This document shows, piece by piece, positions 26,040 through 35,500 of a DNA stretch of 64,000 bases. Source of the stretch: Cyclobacteriaceae bacterium. GTDB taxonomy: Bacteria > Bacteroidota > Bacteroidia > Cytophagales > Cyclobacteriaceae. The notes beneath the pieces were generated by a model. It ran no database searches. It worked only from the letters and a program-made list of their open reading frames with translations, and had not been told where the DNA came from. The translations under genes and the position numbers were made by a program. The first letter of the stretch is position 1, and each line of letters opens with the position of its first letter. Where the stretch lies: NCBI GenBank assembly GCA_028285445.1, contig JANQPQ010000014.1, forward strand, positions 1 to 64,000, written 5' to 3'.

Positions 26040-27118
26040 CAATTTGCAGGCTCCAACCTGCTTACCCCTAATCCAGGAGCATCAAGGGGCGACATTATTC
26101 CATTCTCAACCACAAATCCTCCCTCGACAATATCTTTCGCCAGATCGAAGCTGCCGTCAAGATCAATGTATTTTGTGTGTTCACAGGAAAAAGCTGCATG
26201 TAATGCGGCCGAAATACTTACGATACTTTCATCATTGCAACCCCACATTAAATCCAATCTTGCCTGACGTGCTACCTCCGCAATTCTCAAAGCCTGACTC
26301 ACCCCTCCACTTTTCATCAGTTTAATGTTGAAAATACCGCTGGCTGGCTCAGGATAAGCAATGTTCGCGGCGTCTGCTGCAGACACCAAAGATTCATCGG
26401 CGGCAATGGTGTCTCTGATTTCCCTGGGAAGGGTTCGCATGTCCTCCACTGCATCTTGAGGCAAGGGCTGCTCTACTAATTCAAGATTGAAGCCTGAAGT
26501 GCGGTTGTGGAAATCAACCAGCTGATCGCGGTTGTAACCCTGGTTGGCATCAATTCTAATAACTACTGAATCGTCAAGGATCTCCCGCATTTTTGCTAAT
26601 CTCTCTATATCAATATCCAGGTCCTGACCGAGCTTGACTTTCAACACATTAAATCCCTGGCTAATATATTCTTTAGCATCCTCTACAGTTTCGTCAACCC
26701 CCATGATGCCAATGGTAACCGAAGTAGGCAAACTTTGAATCTTTTGGCCTAAATAACTAACCAGAGGAATTCCCAGCTGTTTGGTAAAGAGATCGTACAA
26801 TGCAATATCTACCGCAGCCCTACTACCGGGATTAGCCGCGAATTTCTCAAAAAGCTCAAAAGTCAGTTGGTTAATTTCACGGATATCTCTGCCAATAATC
26901 CAGTCTTTTAGATTTCCGTTAAGCAATTGCAAGCTATCATCCACGGTTTCTCCTACTACCTGCTTACTGGGATTACAGGCACCGATACCGGTGGTGCCAT
27001 CTTCAGCACGCAACTCCACAAATACATTTTCCACTGAATCTGTGGTTTTGTAAGCAATGGTATAGGGCTTGGTTAAGGCAAGATTCTCTTGCCAAACTTC
27101 CATGGAGATGATTTTCAT
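26039..27118 (-). CDS. Enolase-superfamily epimerase: L-Ala-D/L-Glu or N-acetyl-D-glutamate (DgcA-like)
   Basis: Muconate-lactonizing subgroup enzyme of 359 residues. The active-site set is complete: KVKLGQD with the KxK pair (about 160-162), metal ligands in RIDANQGY (Asp about 190), LELVEQPL (Glu about 217) and AADES (Asp about 242), and the opposite Lys in NIKLMKSGG (about 265-267). This fits dipeptide epimerases of murein recycling. The partner gene upstream, a DUF1611 protein overlapping by ATGA, matches the DgcN-DgcA pair described for D-glutamate use, in which this enzyme racemises N-acetyl-D-glutamate. Sequence alone does not decide. Confidence 0.9.
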   Translation of the reverse strand: MKIISMEVWQENLALTKPYTIAYKTTDSVENVFVELRAEDGTTGIGACNPSKQVVGETVDDSLQLLNGNLKDWIIGRDIREINQLTFELFEKFAANPGSRAAVDIALYDLFTKQLGIPLVSYLGQKIQSLPTSVTIGIMGVDETVEDAKEYISQGFNVLKVKLGQDLDIDIERLAKMREILDDSVVIRIDANQGYNRDQLVDFHNRTSGFNLELVEQPLPQDAVEDMRTLPREIRDTIAADESLVSAADAANIAYPEPASGIFNIKLMKSGGVSQALRIAEVARQARLDLMWGCNDESIVSISAALHAAFSCEHTKYIDLDGSFDLAKDIVEGGFVVENGIMSPLDAPGLGVSRLEPAN

Positions 27119-28182
27119 TTCTTAAAGTTGTTAATATAGTTGTGAACAGCCGGCATTATACCGGAGACACCCTCTTCCAAAGGAAGTATTACTGGAATGC
27201 CCAGCTCTTCCTCATACTTTCGTTTCCACTCCAGGCCTTGCTCAGGAGATAGATCAGTTGAATTTAGTGTTACAGCAATAGTTTCCGCCCCATACATCTT
27301 AATCAAAGCAATCTCGTCTTTCAGAGTAGGGATGTCATTGTCAATATCTTCCAAACCAGTAAACTTGGTTCTTGCTGGTGCATGTTGCAAAATAACCCCC
27401 TTTGCTTCACCAGAAACGATAAATTCAGAACCACAGGGTCCGGATGGATTACGAAGGGAAGACTGACCCTCCAGCAGTATCACTTCCGGGTGCTCATTTT
27501 CGTAGCACTCCACTACGGCATTTTCGATTTCTCCCGAAATGAAATCGTTATAGGTTGAATCGAATATGAAGCCGTACTTATAACCTCCAAGCCAACCAGT
27601 TTGGCCGGTATAGACCATCTCGGCTTTCACACCTTCCTTAACCAAACCCTCTCGCACCCAAATGGCGGTGGTGCGTTTACCCAAAGCACAGTCAGTACCA
27701 AGCACTGCGATCACCGGGCAATTCACCGTTTTTATGCGCCCCGACCAAAACTCTAGCTCGCTTTTGGGTCTTGGCTTGCGAATATCTATTAGCTCAACTC
27801 CTTTCTCTCTCGCTTTGTCTCTGAGGTGGGGAATGTCACTGACAAACTCGTGGAGGCCATTAACAATAGCATAACCACAATCTATGGCCTTAGTAATGTC
27901 CTCTTGCATCTGTGGAGGAATAGTACCACCCTTAGTAGCGACACCGATTATGCAGTACTGGGCTTGTTCAGCTCCGTTAGTTTTAAAATCATCTATGGAG
28001 CTATAGACGGCAACTCCTGCGTTTTTGCCGTCAATCACCTCGCCAGCGTCTTTGCCGGCATGATTCTCATCGATAACTCCAACGATGTTATAACGTGAAG
28101 ACCCACGAATTAATCCATGGGTAGTTTTGGCGTGATTGTCATGTAAAATCCCGCCTGTAATTACAATTGCATTTCCGTCCAT
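27115..28182 (-). CDS. DUF1611 protein, DgcN-like N-acetyltransferase candidate
   Basis: Protein of 355 residues of the DUF1611 family: a Rossmann-like N-terminal half (VITGGILHDNHAKTTHGLIRG, then VGVIDENHAGKDAGEV) and a P-loop-like C-terminal half with VIAVLGTDCALGKRTTA near 180-196 (GTDCALGKRT as the phosphate loop). LLEGQSSLRNPSG and GAETIAVTLNSTDLS follow. DgcN members were reported to acetylate D-glutamate so that DgcA can racemise it. Here the epimerase overlaps by 4 bases and an M14 peptidase lies upstream, which suggests release of D-Glu-containing peptides and their use. The specific activity is inferred from the pairing. Confidence 0.85.
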   Translation of the reverse strand: MDGNAIVITGGILHDNHAKTTHGLIRGSSRYNIVGVIDENHAGKDAGEVIDGKNAGVAVYSSIDDFKTNGAEQAQYCIIGVATKGGTIPPQMQEDITKAIDCGYAIVNGLHEFVSDIPHLRDKAREKGVELIDIRKPRPKSELEFWSGRIKTVNCPVIAVLGTDCALGKRTTAIWVREGLVKEGVKAEMVYTGQTGWLGGYKYGFIFDSTYNDFISGEIENAVVECYENEHPEVILLEGQSSLRNPSGPCGSEFIVSGEAKGVILQHAPARTKFTGLEDIDNDIPTLKDEIALIKMYGAETIAVTLNSTDLSPEQGLEWKRKYEEELGIPVILPLEEGVSGIMPAVHNYINNFKK

Positions 28183-28246
28183 TGGTTGATCGTAACAATA
28201 GGAAGCTAAGTTAAAATGAAAAGCGATATATAAATGGGCCAGCCAA

Positions 28247-29623
28247 TTATTTTACCCTAATACCATTAATTGTATGATGATCGGTAGATTGAGGGTATGC
28301 TACAGCGCCATTTACTATTGCATATTTAACAGTATCATCTTTAAGAAGTAAGAAGTTAGGTTGGGCATCAAGCGAAAGTTGCCACTCCTTACCAGGTACA
28401 CCTAAAGCTATTGGTACACCAACAGGATTCTCGCTGCTATCATCTTTGTACCTAAAATATATACAACCCTGCTGCAATTGGCCCCGAATCAATTCTAAGG
28501 ATGAATCTGTTAACTCCTGCGGATAAATCCTTCCAGCACTTAGAACTAGTCCATTGCCATCTATTTCTTCATAAGCATCAAATACAGAAAGGTCGCCGAT
28601 AGCATCGATGCGGCCAGTGAAATAAACCCCTCTATCCAGGTGATCTGTGGTTTCTTCCCAAACTATGCCGATGCTGAGGGTTGTTCCCTGGTAGGATACA
28701 TCCCTGATTATTAAGTTATAAATCCGTTTGTTGTTGAGTGGTATACTCTCGTAAGCCTTTATATCATTAGTTGCGTAAGCCCGGGAAGCAATGGAATCCA
28801 GGGCCTGTACCATAGAAAGCAGGTAGTATTTCCTCACATCTTCCCGCTCCCAATCTTTATTATAACCACCTGCTTCGAACAATATAGTAGCTGCGCCCTG
28901 CGATTGACAGAATTCCCCAAAAGCCCGTGGTTCGTAGTCGTCTGGATATCGTGCAACATGACCAGGCATGTAGTTCTGAATCATATTATTGATATCAACA
29001 ATGATCTTAGCGGCAGACTCACGATTTTTCGGCCAACCTGAGGTCGCCTCACCTGGAGGAGCTAAAAAGGAAAGTGAAGCGGGCCTTTTGGTTTCACCGA
29101 CGCCCCAATTCGCCACCTGATCATGCAGGTTGAGGCAATATTGTGGCTTAACCTCTCTGAAAACGGTCACAAGAATTCTTGATTCCGGAGCTGCCTGCGC
29201 CGCGGCATCACGGTTTAAATCCAAGCCCCATACGTTTTCTCTCTGATAAATCTCAGCGCCGTCTGGGTTCAGCATCAGGATCACGTGAAAAGTGATCTTG
29301 GAGAGTAAATCCTGAGACTCTGCTTTCCACTCCTCAGAACTTATCAGGTTTATGAAATCAAAAGCTGCCCTGGTTGCTGTTGATTCATTACCATGCATTT
29401 GGGTCCAGGCCAATACAGTTGTGTCTCCCTGACCCACGGAAACCATCAATACCTCCCTACCCTGAACAGAATTGCCAACCATTCTAACCAGGAATCGTTC
29501 ATCTTTCGCGAGGGCATCAATTAGCGGGCGAATTTGATCATGCTTTATATGCCTTTGAGCCAACCCTTCCTGGTAAAAACTGGAATATTTATTGTTTACT
29601 TTATCGATATTGAAAATTGCCAT
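28247..29623 (-). CDS. M14-family zinc carboxypeptidase
   Basis: Peptidase of 458 residues with the M14 pattern: the zinc pair in MHGNES (His and Glu near 83-86), RDAA preceded by LDLNR (Arg near 140), the third zinc ligand in LNLHDQ (about 163) and the catalytic Glu in ILFEAGG. A beta-rich domain follows in the last 150 residues. No signal peptide is present, so it probably works in the cytoplasm on imported peptides, as MpaA-type gamma-D-Glu-Dap amidases do. It is 64 bases upstream of the DgcN-like gene in the same direction. Only 37 bases separate it from the divergent DUF4159 gene. Confidence 0.9.
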   Translation of the reverse strand: MAIFNIDKVNNKYSSFYQEGLAQRHIKHDQIRPLIDALAKDERFLVRMVGNSVQGREVLMVSVGQGDTTVLAWTQMHGNESTATRAAFDFINLISSEEWKAESQDLLSKITFHVILMLNPDGAEIYQRENVWGLDLNRDAAAQAAPESRILVTVFREVKPQYCLNLHDQVANWGVGETKRPASLSFLAPPGEATSGWPKNRESAAKIIVDINNMIQNYMPGHVARYPDDYEPRAFGEFCQSQGAATILFEAGGYNKDWEREDVRKYYLLSMVQALDSIASRAYATNDIKAYESIPLNNKRIYNLIIRDVSYQGTTLSIGIVWEETTDHLDRGVYFTGRIDAIGDLSVFDAYEEIDGNGLVLSAGRIYPQELTDSSLELIRGQLQQGCIYFRYKDDSSENPVGVPIALGVPGKEWQLSLDAQPNFLLLKDDTVKYAIVNGAVAYPQSTDHHTINGIRVK

Positions 29624-29660
29624 AATTTAGGCCGCTCGGTGGTTTTAAAATCTGAGGTTT

Positions 29661-30320
29661 ATGTACCGCAAATGTAGTCAAATCCTGTTTCTAGCATTGC
29701 TAATTGTTACAGCTAGTCAAGGCCAAAATTTAAAACTGGCCAAAGTAAAATACAATGGCGGAGGAGACTGGTATGCCAATAAAACTGCCCTGCCTAATTT
29801 AATAGAGTTTTGCAACCGCAATCTCAACATGTCGCTGGCCGCTGAGGAAGATGTTGTAGAAATCGGGAGCAGCGATGTTTTCCTCTACCCGTATCTCTAC
29901 ATGACTGGCCACGGCAACATTGTATTTTCTTCCCAGGAAGCCGAAAACTTACGAAAGTATTTGTTGGCAGGAGGCTTTCTTCACATCGACGATAATTATG
30001 GGTTGGACCAATTCATCCGCCTTGAAATGAAGAAGGTGTTTCCAAACCTGGAGTTTGTGGAACTACCTTTTGACCATCCCATTTACCACCAGAAGTACGA
30101 TTTCGATGCTGGCTTACCTAAAATACACGAGCACGATGGCAAGCCAGCCCAGGGTTTCGGACTAATCCACGAGGGGCGACTGGTATGCTTCTACTCATTC
30201 GAATCTGACTTGGGCAATGGATGGGAAGACCAAAGCATCTATAACGATCCTGAAGAAGTAAGGCAAAAAGCTCTTAAAATGGGCGCCAATATTATTAGCT
30301 ACGCTTTTACCCAGAATTAA
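29661..30320 (+). CDS. DUF4159 exported protein
   Basis: Protein of 219 residues with a signal peptide (QILFLALLIVTASQGQ). The mature part has KYNGGGDWYANKTALPNLIEF, FLYPYLYMTGHGNIVF, then NLRKYLLAGGFLHIDDNYG and FPNLEFVELPFDHPIYH, all typical of DUF4159, a class I glutamine amidotransferase-like fold without a catalytic Cys. Such genes often sit with MoxR/BatA-type genes, not present here. Function unknown. Confidence 0.9.
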   Translation: MYRKCSQILFLALLIVTASQGQNLKLAKVKYNGGGDWYANKTALPNLIEFCNRNLNMSLAAEEDVVEIGSSDVFLYPYLYMTGHGNIVFSSQEAENLRKYLLAGGFLHIDDNYGLDQFIRLEMKKVFPNLEFVELPFDHPIYHQKYDFDAGLPKIHEHDGKPAQGFGLIHEGRLVCFYSFESDLGNGWEDQSIYNDPEEVRQKALKMGANIISYAFTQN

Positions 30321-30354
30321 ATTTATTTCCCATCCGACTAGGAAAATAGTTGAA

Positions 30355-30372
30355 TAACTATATACTTAGTTA
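30355..30372. promoter_or_regulatory. Candidate BlaI operator
   Basis: TAACTA (30355-30360) and TAGTTA (30367-30372) form an inverted repeat around TATACT, 14 bases before the blaI-like start. Its position and symmetry fit autoregulation by a BlaI/MecI-type dimer. Confidence 0.55.
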
Positions 30373-30385
30373 TATATTTATTAGC

Positions 30386-30748
30386 ATGAAGGAATTAACT
30401 AAGGCTGAAGATCAGGTCATGCAAATCCTTTGGAGGATAAAGAAGGGTTTTGTGAAAGACATACTTGCGAAGATGCCAAAGCCGAAGCCGGCCTACAATA
30501 CGGTGTCAACTATCACCAGAATATTAGTTAAGAAAGGATTTGTGGGATACAAAGCTTACGGCAAAACCCATGAGTATTTTCCGGTTGTTGAAAAGAAAGA
30601 TTACAGCAATTTCTATCTGAAGAATTTCATCGGAAATTATTTCTCCGGCTCATTCGAAAACATGGTATCTTTTTTTGCTAAAGAAAATAACCTAAGTCCA
30701 AAGGAGGTACAGAAGATGCTGAAAAAGCTCGAAGACGAAAATGAATAA
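30386..30748 (+). CDS. BlaI/MecI-family repressor
   Basis: Winged-helix regulator of 120 residues. The ATG at 30386 gives the family start KELTKAEDQVMQILWRIKKGFV; an upstream in-frame TTG would run through the putative operator and is rejected. The recognition region reads KPKPAYNTVSTITRILVKKGFVGY (about 31-54), followed by HEYFPVVEKKDY and a dimerisation helix (SPKEVQKMLKKLEDE). Its end overlaps the M56 gene by 8 bases. These pairs respond to envelope stress or antibiotics in other bacteria; the signal here is unknown. Confidence 0.95.
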   Translation: MKELTKAEDQVMQILWRIKKGFVKDILAKMPKPKPAYNTVSTITRILVKKGFVGYKAYGKTHEYFPVVEKKDYSNFYLKNFIGNYFSGSFENMVSFFAKENNLSPKEVQKMLKKLEDENE

Positions 30749-32276
30749 TTTCATCAACTATAGCCTGCAATCAGCCATATGCCTGGCTGTATTCTTTCTG
30801 TTTTACCATTTCTTCCTGAGAAAGCAGCGAAATTTCGACTACAATCGGTACTTCTTAATATTCGCACCTATTCTTGCACTTATACTCCCACTTATAAAAG
30901 TCCCTTTTACGCAAGATGCTTCCTCATCAAGCCTCGCATTGGTCTATCAATTACCTGTTGTTGTTGCCGAAGTAACAACTATTGTTGAACCAAATGAAGC
31001 CATTAGGTTTCCCTGGCAATTCTCAGCAGTTGTTGTATATGTGTTTGGAGCGGCCATTTTTTTCGTAAAGTTATTGCTGAGGCTGCGCAAACTTGTTAGA
31101 CTTATCAGGGGAGAAGAGAAAAGATACATTGGTAAACACAGGGTAGTTTTCACCCATGGTCAATTCCCAACATTCGTTTTTCTAAACTACCTGTTTTGGG
31201 ATGAAAGCAGGCAACTATCAGAAAGTGAATCGAGCTACATTCTAAGGCATGAAGAAACGCACATTTCTCAAAGGCATAGTTTAGATGTATTGTTAATCGA
31301 AATTCTGGCAGTAGTCTTTTGGTTTAACCCATTAATTCGCATCTATAAAAAGGCTATTCAGGAAAATCACGAATTTATAGCAGATAGCAATGCCTACAAG
31401 AATGATAGCAAGGTCGCCTACACAAAACTGATTCTTAAGCAACTCTATCAAGAGATTACGCTACCAGTGGCACAGTTCTTTGGAAAGTCGCTGGTTGAAC
31501 GTCGCGTAGACATGATCCGCAATGGCCGAAGCAACTCCCTGACCAGGCCCTTACTTTCTTTGCCATTGATTGCATTGATGTTCTTTACGTTCTCTTGCCA
31601 GGAAGAGTACCTGGAGAAGCCAAAGGTCTCAAACTCCTATAACGCCGAAATAATTGCGCCGGAGCCTTTCCGTACCATGATAGCTGACCTTCAGAATACC
31701 GACGACAGCAAAAGATACTACTTTCAATTTACTCAAGATATCGAGATTGAACTCTTGAAAGCAGATGAAAACCCCAACTACAGTATCGAGTACCACTCAC
31801 CTATCGATGAGAAAACGCTGCATGAGCACTTTAAGACTCAATCCCAACGCTTCAATGGTACCGTTAAGGTCACTTATCCTAAATTCAAGAGGCAACTGAC
31901 TGGTTTCATTGTAGGGTTTAGCTCAGATCCAAACGCGCCTGAACCCGAAGATGCAGACTACAACATTTATGATTCTGCCAATGAGCCACCCCGCCCCTGG
32001 AAAGGTTTCCATCATATCTACGAAAGAATTACTGAAAATCTTGCCACTGAACGCAAATCACCGGATGACCACGGGGAAGTTTGGGTGGAATTTGTAGTTA
32101 CCAGAATGGGAGGCATTATCAATTCTCAGATTGATTTCGAGAATTCTGACGAACTCCCTTATCCAGCCTATGGAGATGCAATCAGGGCAGTCAATTCCAC
32201 ACGAGGCCTGTGGAGACCCGGCAGGGAGGGTAGCAGCCTAAAAAATGTTAGAATGCGGCTGATGGTTAAGTTGTAA
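30741..32276 (+). CDS. M56 BlaR1-like membrane peptidase with TonB-like C-terminus
   Basis: Protein of 511 residues. Four to five hydrophobic segments lie in the first 280 residues (SAICLAVFFLFYHFF, YFLIFAPILALILPL, FSAVVVYVFGAAIFFV, LLIEILAVVFWF, LLSLPLIALMFFTFS). The zinc motif HEETH is at about 170-174, with a third-ligand region ENHEFIADSNAY. The C-terminal part after residue 290 is outside the membrane and ends with a TonB-C-like fold (GEVWVEFVVTRMGGI and GLWRPGREGSSLKNVRMRL). It lacks the penicillin-binding domain of BlaR1. It probably cleaves the BlaI-like repressor on a signal. Confidence 0.92.
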   Translation: MNNFINYSLQSAICLAVFFLFYHFFLRKQRNFDYNRYFLIFAPILALILPLIKVPFTQDASSSSLALVYQLPVVVAEVTTIVEPNEAIRFPWQFSAVVVYVFGAAIFFVKLLLRLRKLVRLIRGEEKRYIGKHRVVFTHGQFPTFVFLNYLFWDESRQLSESESSYILRHEETHISQRHSLDVLLIEILAVVFWFNPLIRIYKKAIQENHEFIADSNAYKNDSKVAYTKLILKQLYQEITLPVAQFFGKSLVERRVDMIRNGRSNSLTRPLLSLPLIALMFFTFSCQEEYLEKPKVSNSYNAEIIAPEPFRTMIADLQNTDDSKRYYFQFTQDIEIELLKADENPNYSIEYHSPIDEKTLHEHFKTQSQRFNGTVKVTYPKFKRQLTGFIVGFSSDPNAPEPEDADYNIYDSANEPPRPWKGFHHIYERITENLATERKSPDDHGEVWVEFVVTRMGGIINSQIDFENSDELPYPAYGDAIRAVNSTRGLWRPGREGSSLKNVRMRLMVKL

Positions 32277-32429
32277 CTTTTTAAGTATCCGGCTCACTTT
32301 TGCGCAATACTACGGATGTAGTTGACTTTCGTCTTCTATCTTTTTGCCTGATAAAATAAATTCTCTAATTCCGTACCTTTTGGGAATTAGTGTATTTGTA
32401 TAGATGAGCAAAACTAGAAAAAGTCATCT

Positions 32430-32534
32430 ATGGATTTAGCAATTGCGGAAAGTGGTCTGGTAAAAGTTGAGATCGGTGATGCTCTTGGATATTTCGATGT
32501 TGATAAAGGCTGGATTTGGAAAATTAGAAAGTAG
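32430..32534 (+). CDS. Possible 34-residue ORF
   Basis: The 286-base gap between the M56 gene and smc contains one short frame starting MDLAIAESGLVKVEIGDALG and ending WKIRK. It has no signal, no known motif and no clear promoter. The rest of the gap shows no recognisable element. It may be chance. Confidence 0.15.
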   Translation: MDLAIAESGLVKVEIGDALGYFDVDKGWIWKIRK

Positions 32535-32562
32535 GTGGAGGATACTTTATAAATGTCACTTG

Positions 32563-35500
32563 CTAGGCCAACTTCCTTAAGTCAGCTGGAATTACCTTTG
32601 AAACTCCTTGCTCAATCATAGTTACCCCATAGATAACATCTGTCTGCTCCATGGTGCGCTTATTGTGGGTAACTATGATGAATTGTGATTCCTTGGAAAA
32701 ATCCCTGATAATGCGATTGAACTTGTCAATGTTGGCATCATCAAGAGGCGCATCAACTTCATCGAAGATACAGAAAGGTGCTGGTTTCAAAAGGTATATG
32801 GCAAAAAGCAAAGAAGTGGCAGTCAGGGTCTTTTCTCCTCCAGAAAGTTGATTGATGGTCAATGGCTTTTTGCCCTTAGGCTTGGCAATAATCTCAATAG
32901 CAGACTCCAACGGATTTTCATGATCCACCAATCTTAGATCACAATCATCTTCCTCAGTAAATAAGGTTCTGAATACCCTAATAAAGTTGTCTTTTATCTT
33001 CTCGAAGGCCTCAAGGAATGTAGCCTTTGCTACCAGATCGATTTCATCAATGGTTGCCAATAACGATTCTTTGGCCTTGAGTAGATCTTCTTTTTGTGAG
33101 CTGATAAAGACATGACGCTCCTGAATCTCCTCGTAAGCCTCCATAGCCATGGGATTAATTGGTCCCATATTCTCCATCCTGTCTCGAAGCTTCTCTACTT
33201 TCTCCCGCAGCTTATGCTCATCCACTTTGTTATCAACCTCAATATTCTCTTTAAGTATGTCTTCAATATCAAGATTAAACTCAACAGAGAGCCTCTCCTT
33301 AACCGAGCTTAATTCCAGTTTGGTGTCGTTGAGCTTATTTTGAAGTTCCATCAACAAAGAATCAATATTCTCTCTCTCTCTTTGTATTTCCCTTTCGCTC
33401 TTCTCCAACTCATCGATATCGCCTCTAACCTGGTAATAGTCTTTTTCCGCATTGCCTACCTCCTGCTCTTTTTCCTCTTTCTCCTTATAAAGCGCTATCA
33501 GGTAGTCGTCATTAGATTCACTCTTTTCGATTAACTCCTTTATCTCCTGCTCATTTGATTTAAGCTCCTCCTGATTCTTCTCAATCCGCTCCGTGCTACT
33601 TTCGAAAGCAGCTTCCTTATAGGAAAGTTCCTGCTCTACACTTGCCACCCTATTTTCTTGCTGGTGGAAAAATATATTCTCTTCATTAAAGGCTGCGGAC
33701 TTCTGATCAAGCAACTCATTATAGGTAGACAAATCTTCGTTGAGCAGGCCAAGTTTCTTCTCCAACTCCGCAAACTCCTTCTGTTCTTTCAGACTATTTG
33801 GCCGCAGTTTATCAAGATCTTTCTGAAGCTGATCCATATTCGCCAGCATATCTTCCTTCTTGGTGTCAGTACTGGTAAGTAGCTCCCTAAATTGTTCATG
33901 CTTTGTTCGGATAGAGATGAACTCTTCATTAATGAGATTGATTGACTCCTGCTGTTCTTCGATCTGGGTTTTCTTGGTACTTGCAACTAAAGTATCCAGT
34001 TCTTTTTCCTTCTCAGATCTGCTCTGTTCTACCTCGGCTAGCTTCTTTTGAAGTTTCTTAATGTCCTTATCAAGTTTCTCCAGATTTTTGGCTCGTCCCA
34101 ATTTCTTGCCTTCAAACAATCCCACAGAACCCCCTGAAAGGCTGTACTTCCTTTTGGTGATTTTTCCATTCTGGGTAATGAATATGCTGTCATCGCCTTT
34201 GGGAATGGTGGCTTGATCTCCTGTGGTTACATAGACGTTGTCCAAAATGTAGGAGATTAGCTTTTGATATTTCTTATCATATTCAACAATCTCAGAGGCC
34301 AGAAATGCATTACTATATATTTTTGCTGGCGTAGGTTTGAAATTCTCGAAAGTGTCTAGAATAAAGAAATTGGCTTTTCCTTTTGCCGCGTCACTTAGCA
34401 GATTGATGGCCTTGTAAGCCTCGGCTTCGGTCGGCACTACGTAGTAGTTCATTACCGGCTCCAGGTAATTCTCAATAGTTACCCTATACTCATCAGAGCA
34501 GGTAACAATATCTGAGAGCAGAGGTGCTTTCTTTCCCCAGCCCGATTCTTTTCTCAGAAACTTAATAGCCTCTGGAAAGCCCTCCAGGTTATCAATCATA
34601 GACTTCGTGAGGTTGTACTCGTTCTGCTTGGCATCAAGCTGACGATTTAGCTGAGTTTGCTCCTCACGAATGACTTCAATAGTCTTCTCCGTAGATTCTA
34701 TTCGGGCCTGCAGATTCTCTTCTTCCTGCTTTAACTTATCAAGCTGTTTGGATTTAGCATTAAGGTCTGATTCTAACTCTCCAATTTTCTTTTCGAACTC
34801 CAGCAGGCTTGCACTCTTTTCGGAGGTGTCTGATGCAGTTTTCTCTAACTCTTGCTTAAGCGCTGTAAGCTGAATCTCCTTAATCTCAATTTCCTTTTTA
34901 TGGTGGAATACCTCGTCTTGTTTGTTACGATGCAATTGAGCAACCGCATTTACCTCCTCCTGTAAATGCGAAGTCTTCGACTTCTGATCTTCAAAATCAT
35001 TCTGCAACTCAAGCACTTTCGACTTTAACTCCGCAAGTTTAGTTTCAGCTTCCTTACGCTCGCGTTTCAGACTATCAATGCTGAAACCTGCCCTCTCTTT
35101 ACTCTTGCGATCCTGTTCAATCTGTTCTCGTAGAGTTTCGCTTTTATCATTGAGAAATTTCAGTCTTTCGTTCTTAATCTGCTTATCGCTCTCGTAATGC
35201 CTTATGTTGTTGACATGTTCATTGAGGGCTTTTTGCTTTGCCGCCAAATCCTTCTCTTTCGTAATTTGGTTGGCTTTCTGTTTCTCTATTTCAGCTTCTT
35301 TCTCAGCAACCTTCTTATTTAGCTCAACCTTTTTGTCATTTTCCTCTTGGATGTGTTTGGTAAGATTCTGGTATGCTTCGTTTTGTTTACTTACCGTTGT
35401 TCTAGCTAAGGCAACACTTTGTTCGCGATAGTCTTCCTTAAGCTGATAGTACTTTTCAGCTTGTTTTGCTTGTTTCTCCAGAGATTTGAGGTTCTTGTCT

